Below, piece by piece: positions 8,260 to 15,736 of a stretch of DNA of 39,848 bases. The DNA is from Lentzea jiangxiensis. GTDB lineage: Bacteria; Actinomycetota; Actinomycetes; Mycobacteriales; Pseudonocardiaceae. The number at the start of each line of letters is the position of its first letter. Position 1 is the stretch's first letter. The stretch is taken from assembly GCF_900104175.1 (NCBI RefSeq), contig NZ_FNIX01000035.1, positions 1 through 39,848 on the forward strand, in the 5' to 3' direction. A program made the translations under genes and the position numbers. Under the pieces are notes generated by a model. It saw only the letters and a program-made list of their open reading frames with translations. It was not told where the DNA came from and searched no databases.

Positions 8260-8966
8260 CCGCCCTCGCCCACAGGTCCGCGCTCACCACCGCGACCTGC
8301 GTGCTCGTGGACGTGCGCGACTGCGGCGTCACCGGGGTCCACTGGGCCGCCGCGTGCGCGGAGGCCCTGGGCATCGGCCTGGTCGTGCAAGCCACCGAGG
8401 ACGACCCCGCCCACGCCGAGGTCGCGGCGCTGCTGGCCGAACGACCCGGCCTGCCCGTCCACGTCGAACGCCACGAGTGTTCCCCGCCCGCCCGCTGGGA
8501 GGGCGCGCTGGTGGTCATCTCCCGGCAGCAGGCTCTGGCCATGCCCCCGATCGCCGGTGGCGACTGCCGCGACGTCGTCGTGGTGAGGGGGAACCCCGCC
8601 GCGATCGCGGGCCGGTTCGGCATCGTGACCGCCGTCCTCGACAGCGTCGGCAGCGAGGGCGTCCTGCAGCGCGCGACGACCTTGTGCCGTGCACGGGGAG
8701 CGACACGCCTGCGCGTGCTGCCCCACCCGTGCCCGAAGCCGGGCGACTCGCTCGACGCCGCCGCGGACCTCGTCCACGCCGCATGCCCGGACGTGATCGT
8801 CGAACTGGTGCACGTGTCCAGGTCCGTGGCCGAGGAGACGCGGCTGTTCCCGAGCGACCTGCTCGTGGTGTCCGGCCGGGAACGCGGGCCGGGAGAGGGC
8901 CTGCAACCGGCGGCGAGGGCGGCGCTGCACCACGCGCCCTGCCCCGTGCTGTTCAGCTGCTCGTGA
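8256..8966 (+). CDS. Universal stress protein (UspA family)
   Basis: The product has 236 residues. The C-terminal half is a recognisable Usp fold: VELVHVSRSVAEETRL, then DLLVVSGRERGPGEGLQPAARAALHHAPCPVLF, the usual strand, loop and HAPCPVLV ending of this family. The N-terminal half appears to be a second, more diverged Usp repeat (VLVDVRDCGVTGVHWAAACAEALG). The canonical ATP-binding loop G-x2-G-x9-G(S/T) is only partly kept, so nucleotide binding is uncertain. The ATG overlaps the upstream stop by 4 bases and replaces a longer open frame that starts inside the previous gene. The gap to the next gene is 15 bases. Confidence 0.85.
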   Translation: MTALAHRSALTTATCVLVDVRDCGVTGVHWAAACAEALGIGLVVQATEDDPAHAEVAALLAERPGLPVHVERHECSPPARWEGALVVISRQQALAMPPIAGGDCRDVVVVRGNPAAIAGRFGIVTAVLDSVGSEGVLQRATTLCRARGATRLRVLPHPCPKPGDSLDAAADLVHAACPDVIVELVHVSRSVAEETRLFPSDLLVVSGRERGPGEGLQPAARAALHHAPCPVLFSCS

Positions 8967-8981
8967 CCGGGGGAGTGCCTC

Positions 8982-9851
8982 ATGACCGTCGGAAGAATCG
9001 TCGTGTACGTCTTCGCCGCGGCACTCGCCGGGGTGACGATAGGACTGCTGAAGATCTGGCCGCAGCCGGAGACGACCTCGCAGGAGCAGGCGCGCGTGCC
9101 CGTCCCGGCGGCCACGATCTCGGTGCGGACGGTGCCCCCGCCTTCCTCCTCCGCGCCACCGTCGTCGTCCGCCCCGGCACCGCAGCCGGCGCTCGTCGCC
9201 CAGACCGCGCCCCGTCCGGGACCGGAGCTGCCGCCCGGGGTCGCGGTGCGCGAGGAGGGCGAGGGCTGGTGGCGGACCATCGCGGGCACCACGGCCCAGT
9301 TCGGCGGGGGAACCGTCCACACGTACTCCGTCGAGGTCGAGCAGGGAGCCGTGCTGCCGAGCGCGCACGAGCCCTTCGCCGCGACGGTCGACTCCGCGCT
9401 CGCCGACCCGCGCGGGTGGACGGCGACGGGCGGCGTCGCCTTCCGCCGGGTGGACGTCGCCGAACCGGACGTGCGGATCAGGCTCACGGCGACTCAAACC
9501 GCCCGTGCCACCTGCGGGTTCGAGCTGCCCTACGACACCTCCTGCTACATCGACGGCGTCATCTACGTGAGCGCGCCCCGGTGGTTCCGCGGCGCCGAGT
9601 CGTTCGGGAGCGACCTGGAGGGCTACCGGCGCTACCTCATCAACCACGAGATGGGCCACTTCCTGGGCCACGGCCACGAGTTCTGCCCCGCCGAAGGCGC
9701 ACCCGCGCCCGTGATGATGCAGCAGACCTTCTCCGTCTCCAACGACGAGCTGGCGCGGGTCACCGCCAGGACGCCGCAGGGCCTGACCGTTCCCCGCGAC
9801 GGCAGGACGTGCACCGCGAACCCGTGGCCGCACCCGGAGGTGACCAGGTGA
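8982..9851 (+). CDS. DUF3152 membrane-anchored zincin-like protein
   Basis: The protein has 289 residues. Residues 5-24 form a membrane anchor, followed by a Pro/Ser-rich stalk to about 85 and an extracytoplasmic domain. The domain carries NHEMGHFLGHGHEFC (about 221-235), an HExxH-x3-H-x-H zinc-binding motif of metallopeptidases, and conserved DVRIRL and GVIYVS strands as in DUF3152. Two Cys pairs may stabilise the fold outside the cell. Activity on any substrate is unproven for the family. The ATG is preceded by GGGGGAG, and the stop overlaps the glycosyltransferase start by 4 bases (GTGA), so the two are translated together. Confidence 0.88.
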   Translation: MTVGRIVVYVFAAALAGVTIGLLKIWPQPETTSQEQARVPVPAATISVRTVPPPSSSAPPSSSAPAPQPALVAQTAPRPGPELPPGVAVREEGEGWWRTIAGTTAQFGGGTVHTYSVEVEQGAVLPSAHEPFAATVDSALADPRGWTATGGVAFRRVDVAEPDVRIRLTATQTARATCGFELPYDTSCYIDGVIYVSAPRWFRGAESFGSDLEGYRRYLINHEMGHFLGHGHEFCPAEGAPAPVMMQQTFSVSNDELARVTARTPQGLTVPRDGRTCTANPWPHPEVTR

Positions 9852-11074
9852 AGATCGCGATGATCTCGTTGCACGGCAACCCGTTGACCGCGCTGCGCGA
9901 CCCCGACGCCGCCGGACGGCGCCTGCACGTGGCGAAGCTGTCCGAGGAGCTGCACCGGCTGGGGCACGAGCTGTCGATCTACACCCGCCGGACCGACCCG
10001 CGCCTGCCGGAACGGGTCCTGCTCGCCGACGGGTTCGAGGTGGTGCACGTCCCGGCCGGTCCGGCGGAGGCCCTCGACCAGGACGGCGTCGTGCCGCACA
10101 CCGGGGAGTTCGTGAAGGCCCTGACCATCGAGTGGGCGGCCGGCCCGCCGGACCTCATCCACGCCCACCACTGGACCTCCGGCCTCGCGGCCGTGCTCAG
10201 CGCGCGCCGCACCGCGATCCCGATCGTGCAGAGCTTCCACGGGCTCGGGGGAGCGGACTCCGCCGACATCGAGCGGCTGGTCGCCCGTGGCGCCACCGGG
10301 GTGGTCGCGACGTCCGCCCAGGAGGCGGGCGAGCTGGTCCGGCTCGGCGTGCGGCGGTCCAGGATCTCGACCGTGCCGTGGGGGGTGGACACGTCCGTCT
10401 TCACACCGGGCGGACCGGCCACCGCGCGCACCGGGAGGTTGCGCGTCCTCGTCACCGCGGACCTCGCCCCGGACGACGGCGTCGACGACCTGATCGTCGC
10501 CCTCACCGCGGTGAGCCACACCGAGCTCGTGGTCGTCGGCGGTCCTCCGCGGCGCTTCCTCAAGGGCAACGCCGAGTACGAGCGCCTGTGCGAGCTGATG
10601 GCCCGCAACGCCGTCGCGGACAGGGTCAGCGTCATCGGCCGGGTACCGCACTCGGAGATGCCCTCGCTGATCCGCTCCGCGGACGTGGTGGCGTGCCCGC
10701 GGCGGCGTCCGTCGTTCGGGATCGTCGCGCTCGAGGCGATGGCGTGCGGGGTGCCTGTGGTGGCGTCGGCGACCGGTGGCCTCGCCGAGTCCGTGGTGCA
10801 CCAGGTGACCGGGCTGCTCGTCCCGCCGCACAACCCCACGCTGCTGGCGCGGGCCCTGCGGGCGCTCCTGGGCGACGAGGTGCGGCGCCAGGCGCTCGGA
10901 GCGGCGGGCCAGGACCGCGTCACCATCCGGTACGGGTGGGACCGCGTCGGCCTGGACGCGGTCCGCGCGTACGAGCACGCGACCGGGCCCGAGGTGATCA
11001 CCGCTCAGCGCGGGCCCGCGCAGGTCTACACCCGCCTGCGCCGGCCGCTCGTGCGCGACGAGCCGGCGGGGTGA
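9848..11074 (+). CDS. GT4-family glycosyltransferase with altered EX7E motif
   Basis: A 408-residue GT-B enzyme related to MshA and other GT4 retaining transferases. N-terminal acceptor domain: MKIAMISLHGNPL, HVAKLSEELHRLGHEL, DLIHAHHWTSGL and QSFHGLGG. C-terminal donor domain: RVSVIGRVPHSEMP and PSFGIVALEAMACGVPVVAS. The usual E-x7-E signature (EPFGIVALE) reads PSFGIVALE, so the first Glu is replaced by Pro while the second is kept; donor handling may be weakened. The GTG at 9848 overlaps the DUF3152 stop and gives the standard family N-terminus. It is the last gene of the four-gene operon and meets a paralogue tail to tail 10 bases later. Confidence 0.9.
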   Translation: MKIAMISLHGNPLTALRDPDAAGRRLHVAKLSEELHRLGHELSIYTRRTDPRLPERVLLADGFEVVHVPAGPAEALDQDGVVPHTGEFVKALTIEWAAGPPDLIHAHHWTSGLAAVLSARRTAIPIVQSFHGLGGADSADIERLVARGATGVVATSAQEAGELVRLGVRRSRISTVPWGVDTSVFTPGGPATARTGRLRVLVTADLAPDDGVDDLIVALTAVSHTELVVVGGPPRRFLKGNAEYERLCELMARNAVADRVSVIGRVPHSEMPSLIRSADVVACPRRRPSFGIVALEAMACGVPVVASATGGLAESVVHQVTGLLVPPHNPTLLARALRALLGDEVRRQALGAAGQDRVTIRYGWDRVGLDAVRAYEHATGPEVITAQRGPAQVYTRLRRPLVRDEPAG

Positions 11075-11084
11075 CGCCAAGGCC

Positions 11085-12176
11085 TCACCTCGGTCGCGCG
11101 GCGTTCCCGGCCGTCCATCGCGCCGCCTCACCCCCTGTCGCGGCGCAGGTGGCGCGTTCGTAGACCGCGATCGCCTCCCCCGCGAGCCGCCGCCTCGAGT
11201 ACCGGCCCAGGACGCGGTCGCGGGCGGCCGTGCCGAACTGCTCCCTGCGCGTCTCGTCGGACAGCAGGGCCTTCACCGACCGCGCCAGCCGCAGCACGTC
11301 CCGCGGCCCGACCAGCACCCCCGTCACCCCGGGCAGCACGACATCGCTCAGGGCGCCCACCGCCGTGGCCACCACCGGCACCCCGCACGCCATCGCCTCC
11401 AGCGCGGCCATGCCGTACCCCTCGGCGAGCGGCGCGCACACCGCGACGTCGGCCGACCTCAGCACCGCCGGGCGGTCCCCGCGCCGCACCGCGCTCGTGT
11501 CCACCAGCTCCACGTTGTCCACAGTGGACAAGACCGCGCCGATCGCCGCCGCGCTGCCGTGATCCAGTTCCCCGGTGAGCAGGACGCGCATCCGCCCGTC
11601 GTGGAACTCGACCGGCCCCTCGGGCGTGAAGAAACCGGGGTCGACGCCGCTGGGCACCACCGACACGTGCGCCCGCCGCACCCCGGACTGCCACAGCTCC
11701 ACCGCCTCGGCGGAGCTCGTCGCGACGATCCGAGCGGCCCGCCGCGCGATGAGTCCCTCAGCCGTCGTCCGCAGCCCGGCCTCGGCGCCACCGAGGCCGT
11801 GGTAGGAGTGCACCACCGGGATGCGCAGGCGGTGCGCCCCGACCACCGAGACCAGTCCGGAAGTCCAGTGGTGCGCGTGCACGACGTCGGGCGGACGCCT
11901 CCGCCACCGCCCGGCGACGAACTCGGCGAAGTCACCGAGGTGGGCCGCGAGCTCGTCGTCCCCGAGCACGCGTTCCGGTCCTACCGGAACGTGCACGACC
12001 TGGTATCCCTCAGGGCTGCTGACCGTTTCACGCGACGCGGCATCCTCTCGTCGCGTGTAGACGACCACGTCGTGCATCGACGCGCTCAACCCCGCGCACA
12101 GCTCCGCCACGTGCGCGGCCTGCCCAGCGCTTTCGGAGAGCGGACTTGCCTGCGCGGACAACATCGCTATTCGCAT
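11085..12176 (-). CDS. GT4-family glycosyltransferase, shortened donor domain
   Basis: A 363-residue paralogue of the convergent GT4 gene. It shares MRIAMLSAQASPL, HVAELCAGLSA, DVVHAHHWTSGL, HSYHGLGGAEAG and GVDPGFFTPEGP. It keeps the E-x7-E signature (EGYGMAALE). Between the start of the donor domain and that motif it is about 40 residues shorter than its neighbour: the block holding the usual phosphate-binding Arg and Lys is missing or rewritten. The start at 12176 aligns with the paralogue's start; longer upstream frames give low-complexity sequence without homology. The two genes likely arose by inverted duplication or by independent recruitment. Acceptor unknown. Confidence 0.85.
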   Translation of the reverse strand: MRIAMLSAQASPLSESAGQAAHVAELCAGLSASMHDVVVYTRREDAASRETVSSPEGYQVVHVPVGPERVLGDDELAAHLGDFAEFVAGRWRRRPPDVVHAHHWTSGLVSVVGAHRLRIPVVHSYHGLGGAEAGLRTTAEGLIARRAARIVATSSAEAVELWQSGVRRAHVSVVPSGVDPGFFTPEGPVEFHDGRMRVLLTGELDHGSAAAIGAVLSTVDNVELVDTSAVRRGDRPAVLRSADVAVCAPLAEGYGMAALEAMACGVPVVATAVGALSDVVLPGVTGVLVGPRDVLRLARSVKALLSDETRREQFGTAARDRVLGRYSRRRLAGEAIAVYERATCAATGGEAARWTAGNAARPR

Positions 12177-12778
12177 TCGCCCGATCGCGTCCTCGGTCAC
12201 CGGTGCGATTCCGAACTGCCGGCTCAACTCGACCGGGTCCGGTGATGAATGCGTCCGACCGTATTGGGTGCCGGTCGATCCGACAAACGCAAGCGTTCTG
12301 TTCCCGCCTCCCGCTTCGCGGCGGGTCTGCGTTCGCCCGATGGCCGATGTCCACCCGCCGAGGGCCGGGGTGGAGGGAACGCCAGCTTTGGCCCGAGTGT
12401 GCCGGAGTGCGGTGAAAACGCTGCTCAGAGAGGGTTGAACGACAGCGGCCGGGCTGCGTTGCTCCTCGTGGTGAGGCATCGCTGTGACCAGAACTAGCAG
12501 GTCTCGGGGCCGGGTTCGGACGTAGTGCGGGCGAGATCTTCACTCCAAAGCAGGGTGCGCGCCAGGCGTTCGTCGTATATCCCCAGCTCACGCGCCAAAA
12601 ACGGCTAAACGTGAGCGGTGCAGCATCACTCGAAAGCGTGGTTCGAGCGTTGTGCGCGCCGTCGGGGTGCCGTTCCCGATTTTGTGCGAACCAGCTGTCT
12701 CGATACGGTCCCCTCGGGCTTGCCGCCGGTATCTGTCGGCGAAGCAATCCTTTCCCGGATTCAATGAAGGAGATTTCT
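12177..12778. other. Long divergent intergenic region upstream of a GT4 and a rodlin-like gene
   Basis: About 600 bases without a convincing gene; frames through it lack homology. It holds a candidate promoter for the rodlin-like gene (TTGTGC 12682-12687, 16-base spacer, TACGGT 12704-12709). An inverted repeat, CTCGAA-N7-TTCGAG (12629-12647), lies 35 bases above that promoter. A GC hairpin is seen near 12306-12328. The region is AT-richer than its neighbours around 12590-12700. Confidence 0.5.
12682..12709 (+). promoter_or_regulatory. Candidate promoter of the first rodlin-like gene
   Basis: TTGTGC, a 16-base spacer and TACGGT lie about 70 bases before the GTG start. The -10 follows the actinobacterial TAnnnT pattern; the -35 is weak. 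An ECF-type reading (GAACC and GGTC) cannot be excluded. Confidence 0.35.
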
Positions 12779-13015
12779 GTGCTGAAGAAGGCAGGGGCGG
12801 CCGTCGCTATCGCGGGCGCCTTCCTCGGTTTTGGTTCCACGGCGCTGGCCGATGCCCCTGAGCTGGACATCACCGACCAGGTCGGCCTCGTCAACCTGAA
12901 CGAGTCCGAGGTGCTCAGCGACATCAACGCCTGCTTCATCGACGTCAACGTCATCGCGGTGCCGGTGCTGTCCGGCAACGACACCGGCCTCTGCGCCAAC
13001 CCCGACGAGAAGTGA
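12779..13015 (+). CDS. Rodlin-like small secreted protein 1
   Basis: The product has 78 residues. A signal peptide (MLKKAGAAVAIAGAFLGFGS, cleavage after ALA) precedes a mature chain of about 50 residues: QVGLVNLNESEVLSDINACFIDVNVIAVPVLS, then NDTGLCANPD. The MLKKA start, the hydrophobic LSLV/NLxES-like strand, the DVNV core and two Cys resemble Streptomyces rodlins (RdlA/RdlB), which build the rodlet layer on aerial hyphae. The mature part is shorter than in rodlins. The GTG at 12779 has AAGGAG six bases upstream; an ATG at 12764 overlaps that site and is less likely. A paralogue follows at 13110. The rodlin link is by pattern, not search. Confidence 0.7.
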   Translation: MLKKAGAAVAIAGAFLGFGSTALADAPELDITDQVGLVNLNESEVLSDINACFIDVNVIAVPVLSGNDTGLCANPDEK

Positions 13016-13023
13016 CGTGAGGT

Positions 13024-13062
13024 GGGGAACGGAGCCAGGCAGGGGTGCCGGCGCCGTTCCCC
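13024..13062 (+). terminator. Hairpin between the two rodlin-like genes
   Basis: Outer arms GGGGAACGG (13024-13032) and CCGTTCCCC (13054-13062) enclose an inner GGCA/TGCC stem. It could end the first transcript, trim it, or lower expression of the second gene. Confidence 0.6.
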
Positions 13063-13109
13063 GCTCGTGCACGCGCAGATCACCACCTGGCTCCCGAGGA
13101 GAGAACGTC

Positions 13110-13412
13110 ATGCTGAAGAAAGCTTTTGCCGCGGTCGCCGTCGGCGCGGGTTTCCTGATGATGGGCACGCCCGCGTTCGCGACGCAGGGTGACGCGATGG
13201 ACGAACTGACGGACCTCGCGTCGAAGTTCGAGCACAACCACCAGGTCGGCCTCATCAACATGGAGAACTCCGAGCTCCTCAGTGACATCAACCTCTGCCA
13301 CATCGATGTGAACGTCCTCGCGGTGCCGGTCCTCTCCAACAACGACAACGGCTCGTGCTCCAACCCGGACATCGAGGTCGAGGCCTCCTACGAGGACGAC
13401 TCGGACCACTGA
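13110..13412 (+). CDS. Rodlin-like small secreted protein 2
   Basis: The product has 100 residues and is a paralogue of the gene just upstream. It has a signal peptide (MLKKAFAAVAVGAGFLMMGT, cleavage near AFA), a short acidic spacer, then the shared core QVGLINMENSELLSDINLCHIDVNVLAVPVLS and NDNGSCSNPD, with both Cys aligned. It differs by an extra 15-residue stretch before the core and an acidic tail (EDDSDH). CGAGGAG precedes the ATG. As in the RdlA/RdlB pair of Streptomyces, two similar copies sit side by side and may co-assemble on the cell surface. Assembly is inferred, not shown. Confidence 0.7.
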   Translation: MLKKAFAAVAVGAGFLMMGTPAFATQGDAMDELTDLASKFEHNHQVGLINMENSELLSDINLCHIDVNVLAVPVLSNNDNGSCSNPDIEVEASYEDDSDH

Positions 13413-13521
13413 CCGCCGGACCTCCACCCGCGGCCGTGGTGGTGGTTCGGACACGCCGGCGCACCCCGAGATCGTCAGTGCCAGGGCGGGATGGCGATCG
13501 CGTCCGTCGTGTCTTGCTCGA

Positions 13522-13561
13522 CCGCGCAGCGCCCCGTCGGTTCTGGCGGGGCGCTGCGCGG
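13522..13561. terminator. Strong hairpin terminator after the rodlin-like pair
   Basis: A perfect 15-bp GC-rich stem (13522-13536 with 13547-13561) closes a 10-base loop. It lies 109 bases after the second rodlin-like gene and faces a minus-strand lectin remnant, so it may serve both directions. Confidence 0.8.
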
Positions 13562-13570
13562 CGTTGCGGG

Positions 13571-13720
13571 TCAGACCACCAGCCGCCGCTTGGCCCACGC
13601 AGGACGTGCAGCCGAACTGGATGAGCCCGCCTCGTTGGCCGAACCGCGGATGAGCAGGCACTTGCCGCTGTTCGGGTTCTGCACCCGGTAGGCGGCCGAC
13701 GCCGTCATTGCGAGCGCCAC
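13571..13720 (-). pseudogene. Remnant of a small secreted ricin-B-type lectin gene
   Basis: Read on the minus strand, 13720-13691 gives VALAMTASAA, the end of a signal peptide. YRVQNPNSGKCLLIRGSANE follows directly, close to the alpha repeat of ricin-B lectins (N-x-NSGKCL-x-VRG). The next conserved block (GLIQFGC) is present only in a shifted frame, so a small indel has broken the gene. No plausible start codon with a ribosome-binding site precedes the signal peptide, and only one of the usual three repeats is left. The fragment sits between a terminator and the MEDS genes. Homology is judged by eye. Confidence 0.5.
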
Positions 13721-13864
13721 CGGACCAGCCTTCTCCGAAATAACGGTGCCGCCGAGTCCGCGCCGGCGGGATGGGCGGCCCGATCGCGGCGAGCGCTGCT
13801 CCGAGAATCGCGATCAGTGCTCGTATTTCGCACGCTGCACTGCCTGCTCGGAGAACAGCACCGG

Positions 13865-14830
13865 TCAGGCGTCGAGCCGCACCAGCACGCGCAGCGTCGT
13901 GCCCTGGTCGGAGGTGTGCACGCGCACCAGGTCGGCCAGGTCGTGGATCATGAGCAGACCCCGCCCGCCGATCTGGTCGAGAGGTGCCGGACGACGACCG
14001 GCGAGCGGATCCGCGAAGCGCCCCTCGTCCCGCACCTCGCAGACGAGGTGGCCGGATTCCCGCCAGAGGCGCGACCGGCAGGCCCCACCGCCGTGCAGGA
14101 CGCCGTTCGTGACCAGCTCGGTGACGATCAGCTCGACCTCGGCCACGCGGTCGTCGGTCAGGCCGAGGCCCCGGGCGAAGACCGCCGCCTGCCGCCGGGC
14201 AGGGGACACGTCGTCCAGCACGGCGACGAAGAACTCCTCCGCGAACTCCTCCGCGCCGCCGTCCGTACGATCGTCGAGGGGCAGGTTGTAGCGGTCCACC
14301 ACGACGTCCGGCGCGTACTCGGCGCTGGTGCGGCGGCCGTCCGGCTCCCACAGCAGCGGGTGGGTGGCGCGGGCGTCGGCGATGACCTCGCCGGACAGGC
14401 GCGCGGTGTCGTAGGGGCAGGCGATGGTGACGTCACGGCCGGCGAACGCCAGGTTGATCAACGCCTCGTGCTGCGCGCAGGCGGGGTACTCGACCTCGGT
14501 GCGGCCGGGCCAGATCGGCTCGCCGATGATGCGCACGTGCCCTTCGGGGTGGGCGTCGGCGAACCGGCGCAGCACGGCGGCGATGATCCGGCCGGGGTTG
14601 CGGCCCGCGTCCTGCATGTCGATCAGCGTGACGTCGCCCGCCTGGTCACCGAGCGCGGTGCGCAGGAGGTCGAGCCGTGGTCCCGGCACCGCCACGGCCA
14701 CGGGCTGACCCGCGGCGAGCCCATCGGTGATGAACGGCACGAGTGAGGCGAGGTACTCCCGGTCGGTCGCGTAGAACACCGCGGGGTGGATGAAAGCCCC
14801 GGTGGCCGGGGCGGTGTGCGAAGCGGTCAC
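13865..14830 (-). CDS. MEDS sensory domain plus HATPase anti-sigma kinase
   Basis: The protein has 321 residues. Residues 15-185 match the MEDS domain (methanogen/methylotroph DcmR sensory): FYATDREYLASLVPFITDGLAAGQPVAVAVP and the HEALINLAFAG and CPYDTARL region. Residues 205-321 are a GHKL ATPase of the RsbW/SpoIIAB type: ELIVTELVTNGVLHGG is the N-box, CEVRDEGRF the G1 region and IGGRGLLMIHDLADLVRV the G2 region. Such proteins bind a sigma factor or phosphorylate a STAS partner. The GTG at 14830 overlaps the stop of the upstream MEDS-STAS gene by 4 bases, so the two products are made together and probably act as a pair. No sigma factor gene is nearby. Confidence 0.88.
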   Translation of the reverse strand: MTASHTAPATGAFIHPAVFYATDREYLASLVPFITDGLAAGQPVAVAVPGPRLDLLRTALGDQAGDVTLIDMQDAGRNPGRIIAAVLRRFADAHPEGHVRIIGEPIWPGRTEVEYPACAQHEALINLAFAGRDVTIACPYDTARLSGEVIADARATHPLLWEPDGRRTSAEYAPDVVVDRYNLPLDDRTDGGAEEFAEEFFVAVLDDVSPARRQAAVFARGLGLTDDRVAEVELIVTELVTNGVLHGGGACRSRLWRESGHLVCEVRDEGRFADPLAGRRPAPLDQIGGRGLLMIHDLADLVRVHTSDQGTTLRVLVRLDA

Positions 14831-15675
14831 GACGTCAGTTCCACCCGCACGTTCACCAGGTCCAACGCCCGGACGATCCGGACGGCGCCGGGCCACCTCG
14901 TCTGCAGCGACAGGGTCGCTCCGCTGCGGCGTGCCTGCGCGGAGAGCCGGAGCAGGCCGTTGTGCTCGAGGAACGTCAGCCCGGTCGCGTCGACGACCAG
15001 CTCACCGTCCACCGGACGCGGGTCGGCGCGGTCGAGTGCCTCGGCGAACGCCTCCTGGGAGGTGCTGTCCACCTCGCCGCCCAGCGCGGCGGCGCATCCG
15101 GCGCGATCGGTCCCGTGCAGGCGGAACCGGACGTGGTCCGCGTTGGTGCTCGGGTGCATGCAGGCGACCTGCGCGATCGCTCCACCGGTGAGCCGGCGGC
15201 TGTCGTAGGCGCACATCGCGGAGAACGGGTGGGCGGCGATGTAGCGGTCGATGAGGTGCTCGTACGTCGCGAACGCGGCCCGCTGCTCCGGGCTGCCGAC
15301 GAGTGCGGTGCAGTCCGCCGCGACCCGCAACCCGGTGAAGCCGTCCGCGAGGGCCTTCTCCGTCGCGGCCGCGTACACGAGCACCTGGGCGGCGGGGTCG
15401 ACCACCGAGCCGACCGGGTAGACGTCGTCCAGGGAGACGACCTCGGCGGACCCGTCGCGCAGGGCTGCCCCGAGCACGCTGACGCCGGTCAGCTCGTCGC
15501 GCAGCCGGTCGGCGTCCCCGGTGCCGATGTAGCGCACCGCCTGGCCCAGCTCGAGCCCCTCGGCGAGGAACTCCAGGGCGTGGTCGCGGAACTGGGCGCG
15601 GTCGTCAAAGCTCCAGCACACGTGGTCGTGGAGACCGAAGCCCCGCACGTTCTCAACCACCCCGGATCGCCGCAT
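14827..15675 (-). CDS. MEDS sensory domain plus STAS domain regulator
   Basis: The protein has 282 residues. Residues 10-190 form a MEDS domain (GFGLHDHVCWSFDDRAQFRDHALEFLA, with the HxC seen in the family, and HPFSAMCAYDSRRL). Residues 195-282 form a STAS domain (GELVVDATGLTFLEHNGLLRLSAQA). Active anti-sigma-factor antagonists carry a phosphorylatable Ser in DSSGL; here that segment reads LEHNGL, so the phospho-switch residue is absent. The domain may bind its partner constitutively or serve as a pure interaction module. Translation is coupled to the MEDS-HATPase gene. The start codon and its ribosome-binding site lie inside an inverted repeat (15672-15707). Confidence 0.85.
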   Translation of the reverse strand: MRRSGVVENVRGFGLHDHVCWSFDDRAQFRDHALEFLAEGLELGQAVRYIGTGDADRLRDELTGVSVLGAALRDGSAEVVSLDDVYPVGSVVDPAAQVLVYAAATEKALADGFTGLRVAADCTALVGSPEQRAAFATYEHLIDRYIAAHPFSAMCAYDSRRLTGGAIAQVACMHPSTNADHVRFRLHGTDRAGCAAALGGEVDSTSQEAFAEALDRADPRPVDGELVVDATGLTFLEHNGLLRLSAQARRSGATLSLQTRWPGAVRIVRALDLVNVRVELTS

Positions 15676-15707
15676 CCCCTCCAGAATAGACCCGGCGGAG
15701 GGGATGC
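15672..15707 (-). promoter_or_regulatory. Hairpin that pairs the ribosome-binding site and ATG of the MEDS-STAS gene
   Basis: Perfect 11-bp arms (GCATCCCCTCC at 15672-15682 and GGAGGGGATGC at 15697-15707) flank a 14-base loop. In a transcript that reads through from the LysR gene upstream, the GGAGGGG and AUG would be base-paired. A -10-like TATTCT (15688 to 15683, minus strand) lies in the loop, so a local transcript would start near the ATG and lack the opposing arm. It could also be a simple terminator for the LysR gene. Confidence 0.5.
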
Positions 15708-15736
15708 AGAAGCGCGGACCCGCCGCAGGGGCCCGG

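Noticed and set aside
12177..12479. N-terminal extension of the minus-strand GT4 gene by 101 codons.
   Set aside because: No homology in the extension; the paralogue begins exactly at the ATG at 12176.
12629..12647. A LexA box upstream of the rodlin-like genes (CTCGAA-N7-TTCGAG).
   Set aside because: Half-site spacing and bases do not fit TCGAAC-N4-GTTCGA; kept only as an unassigned inverted repeat.
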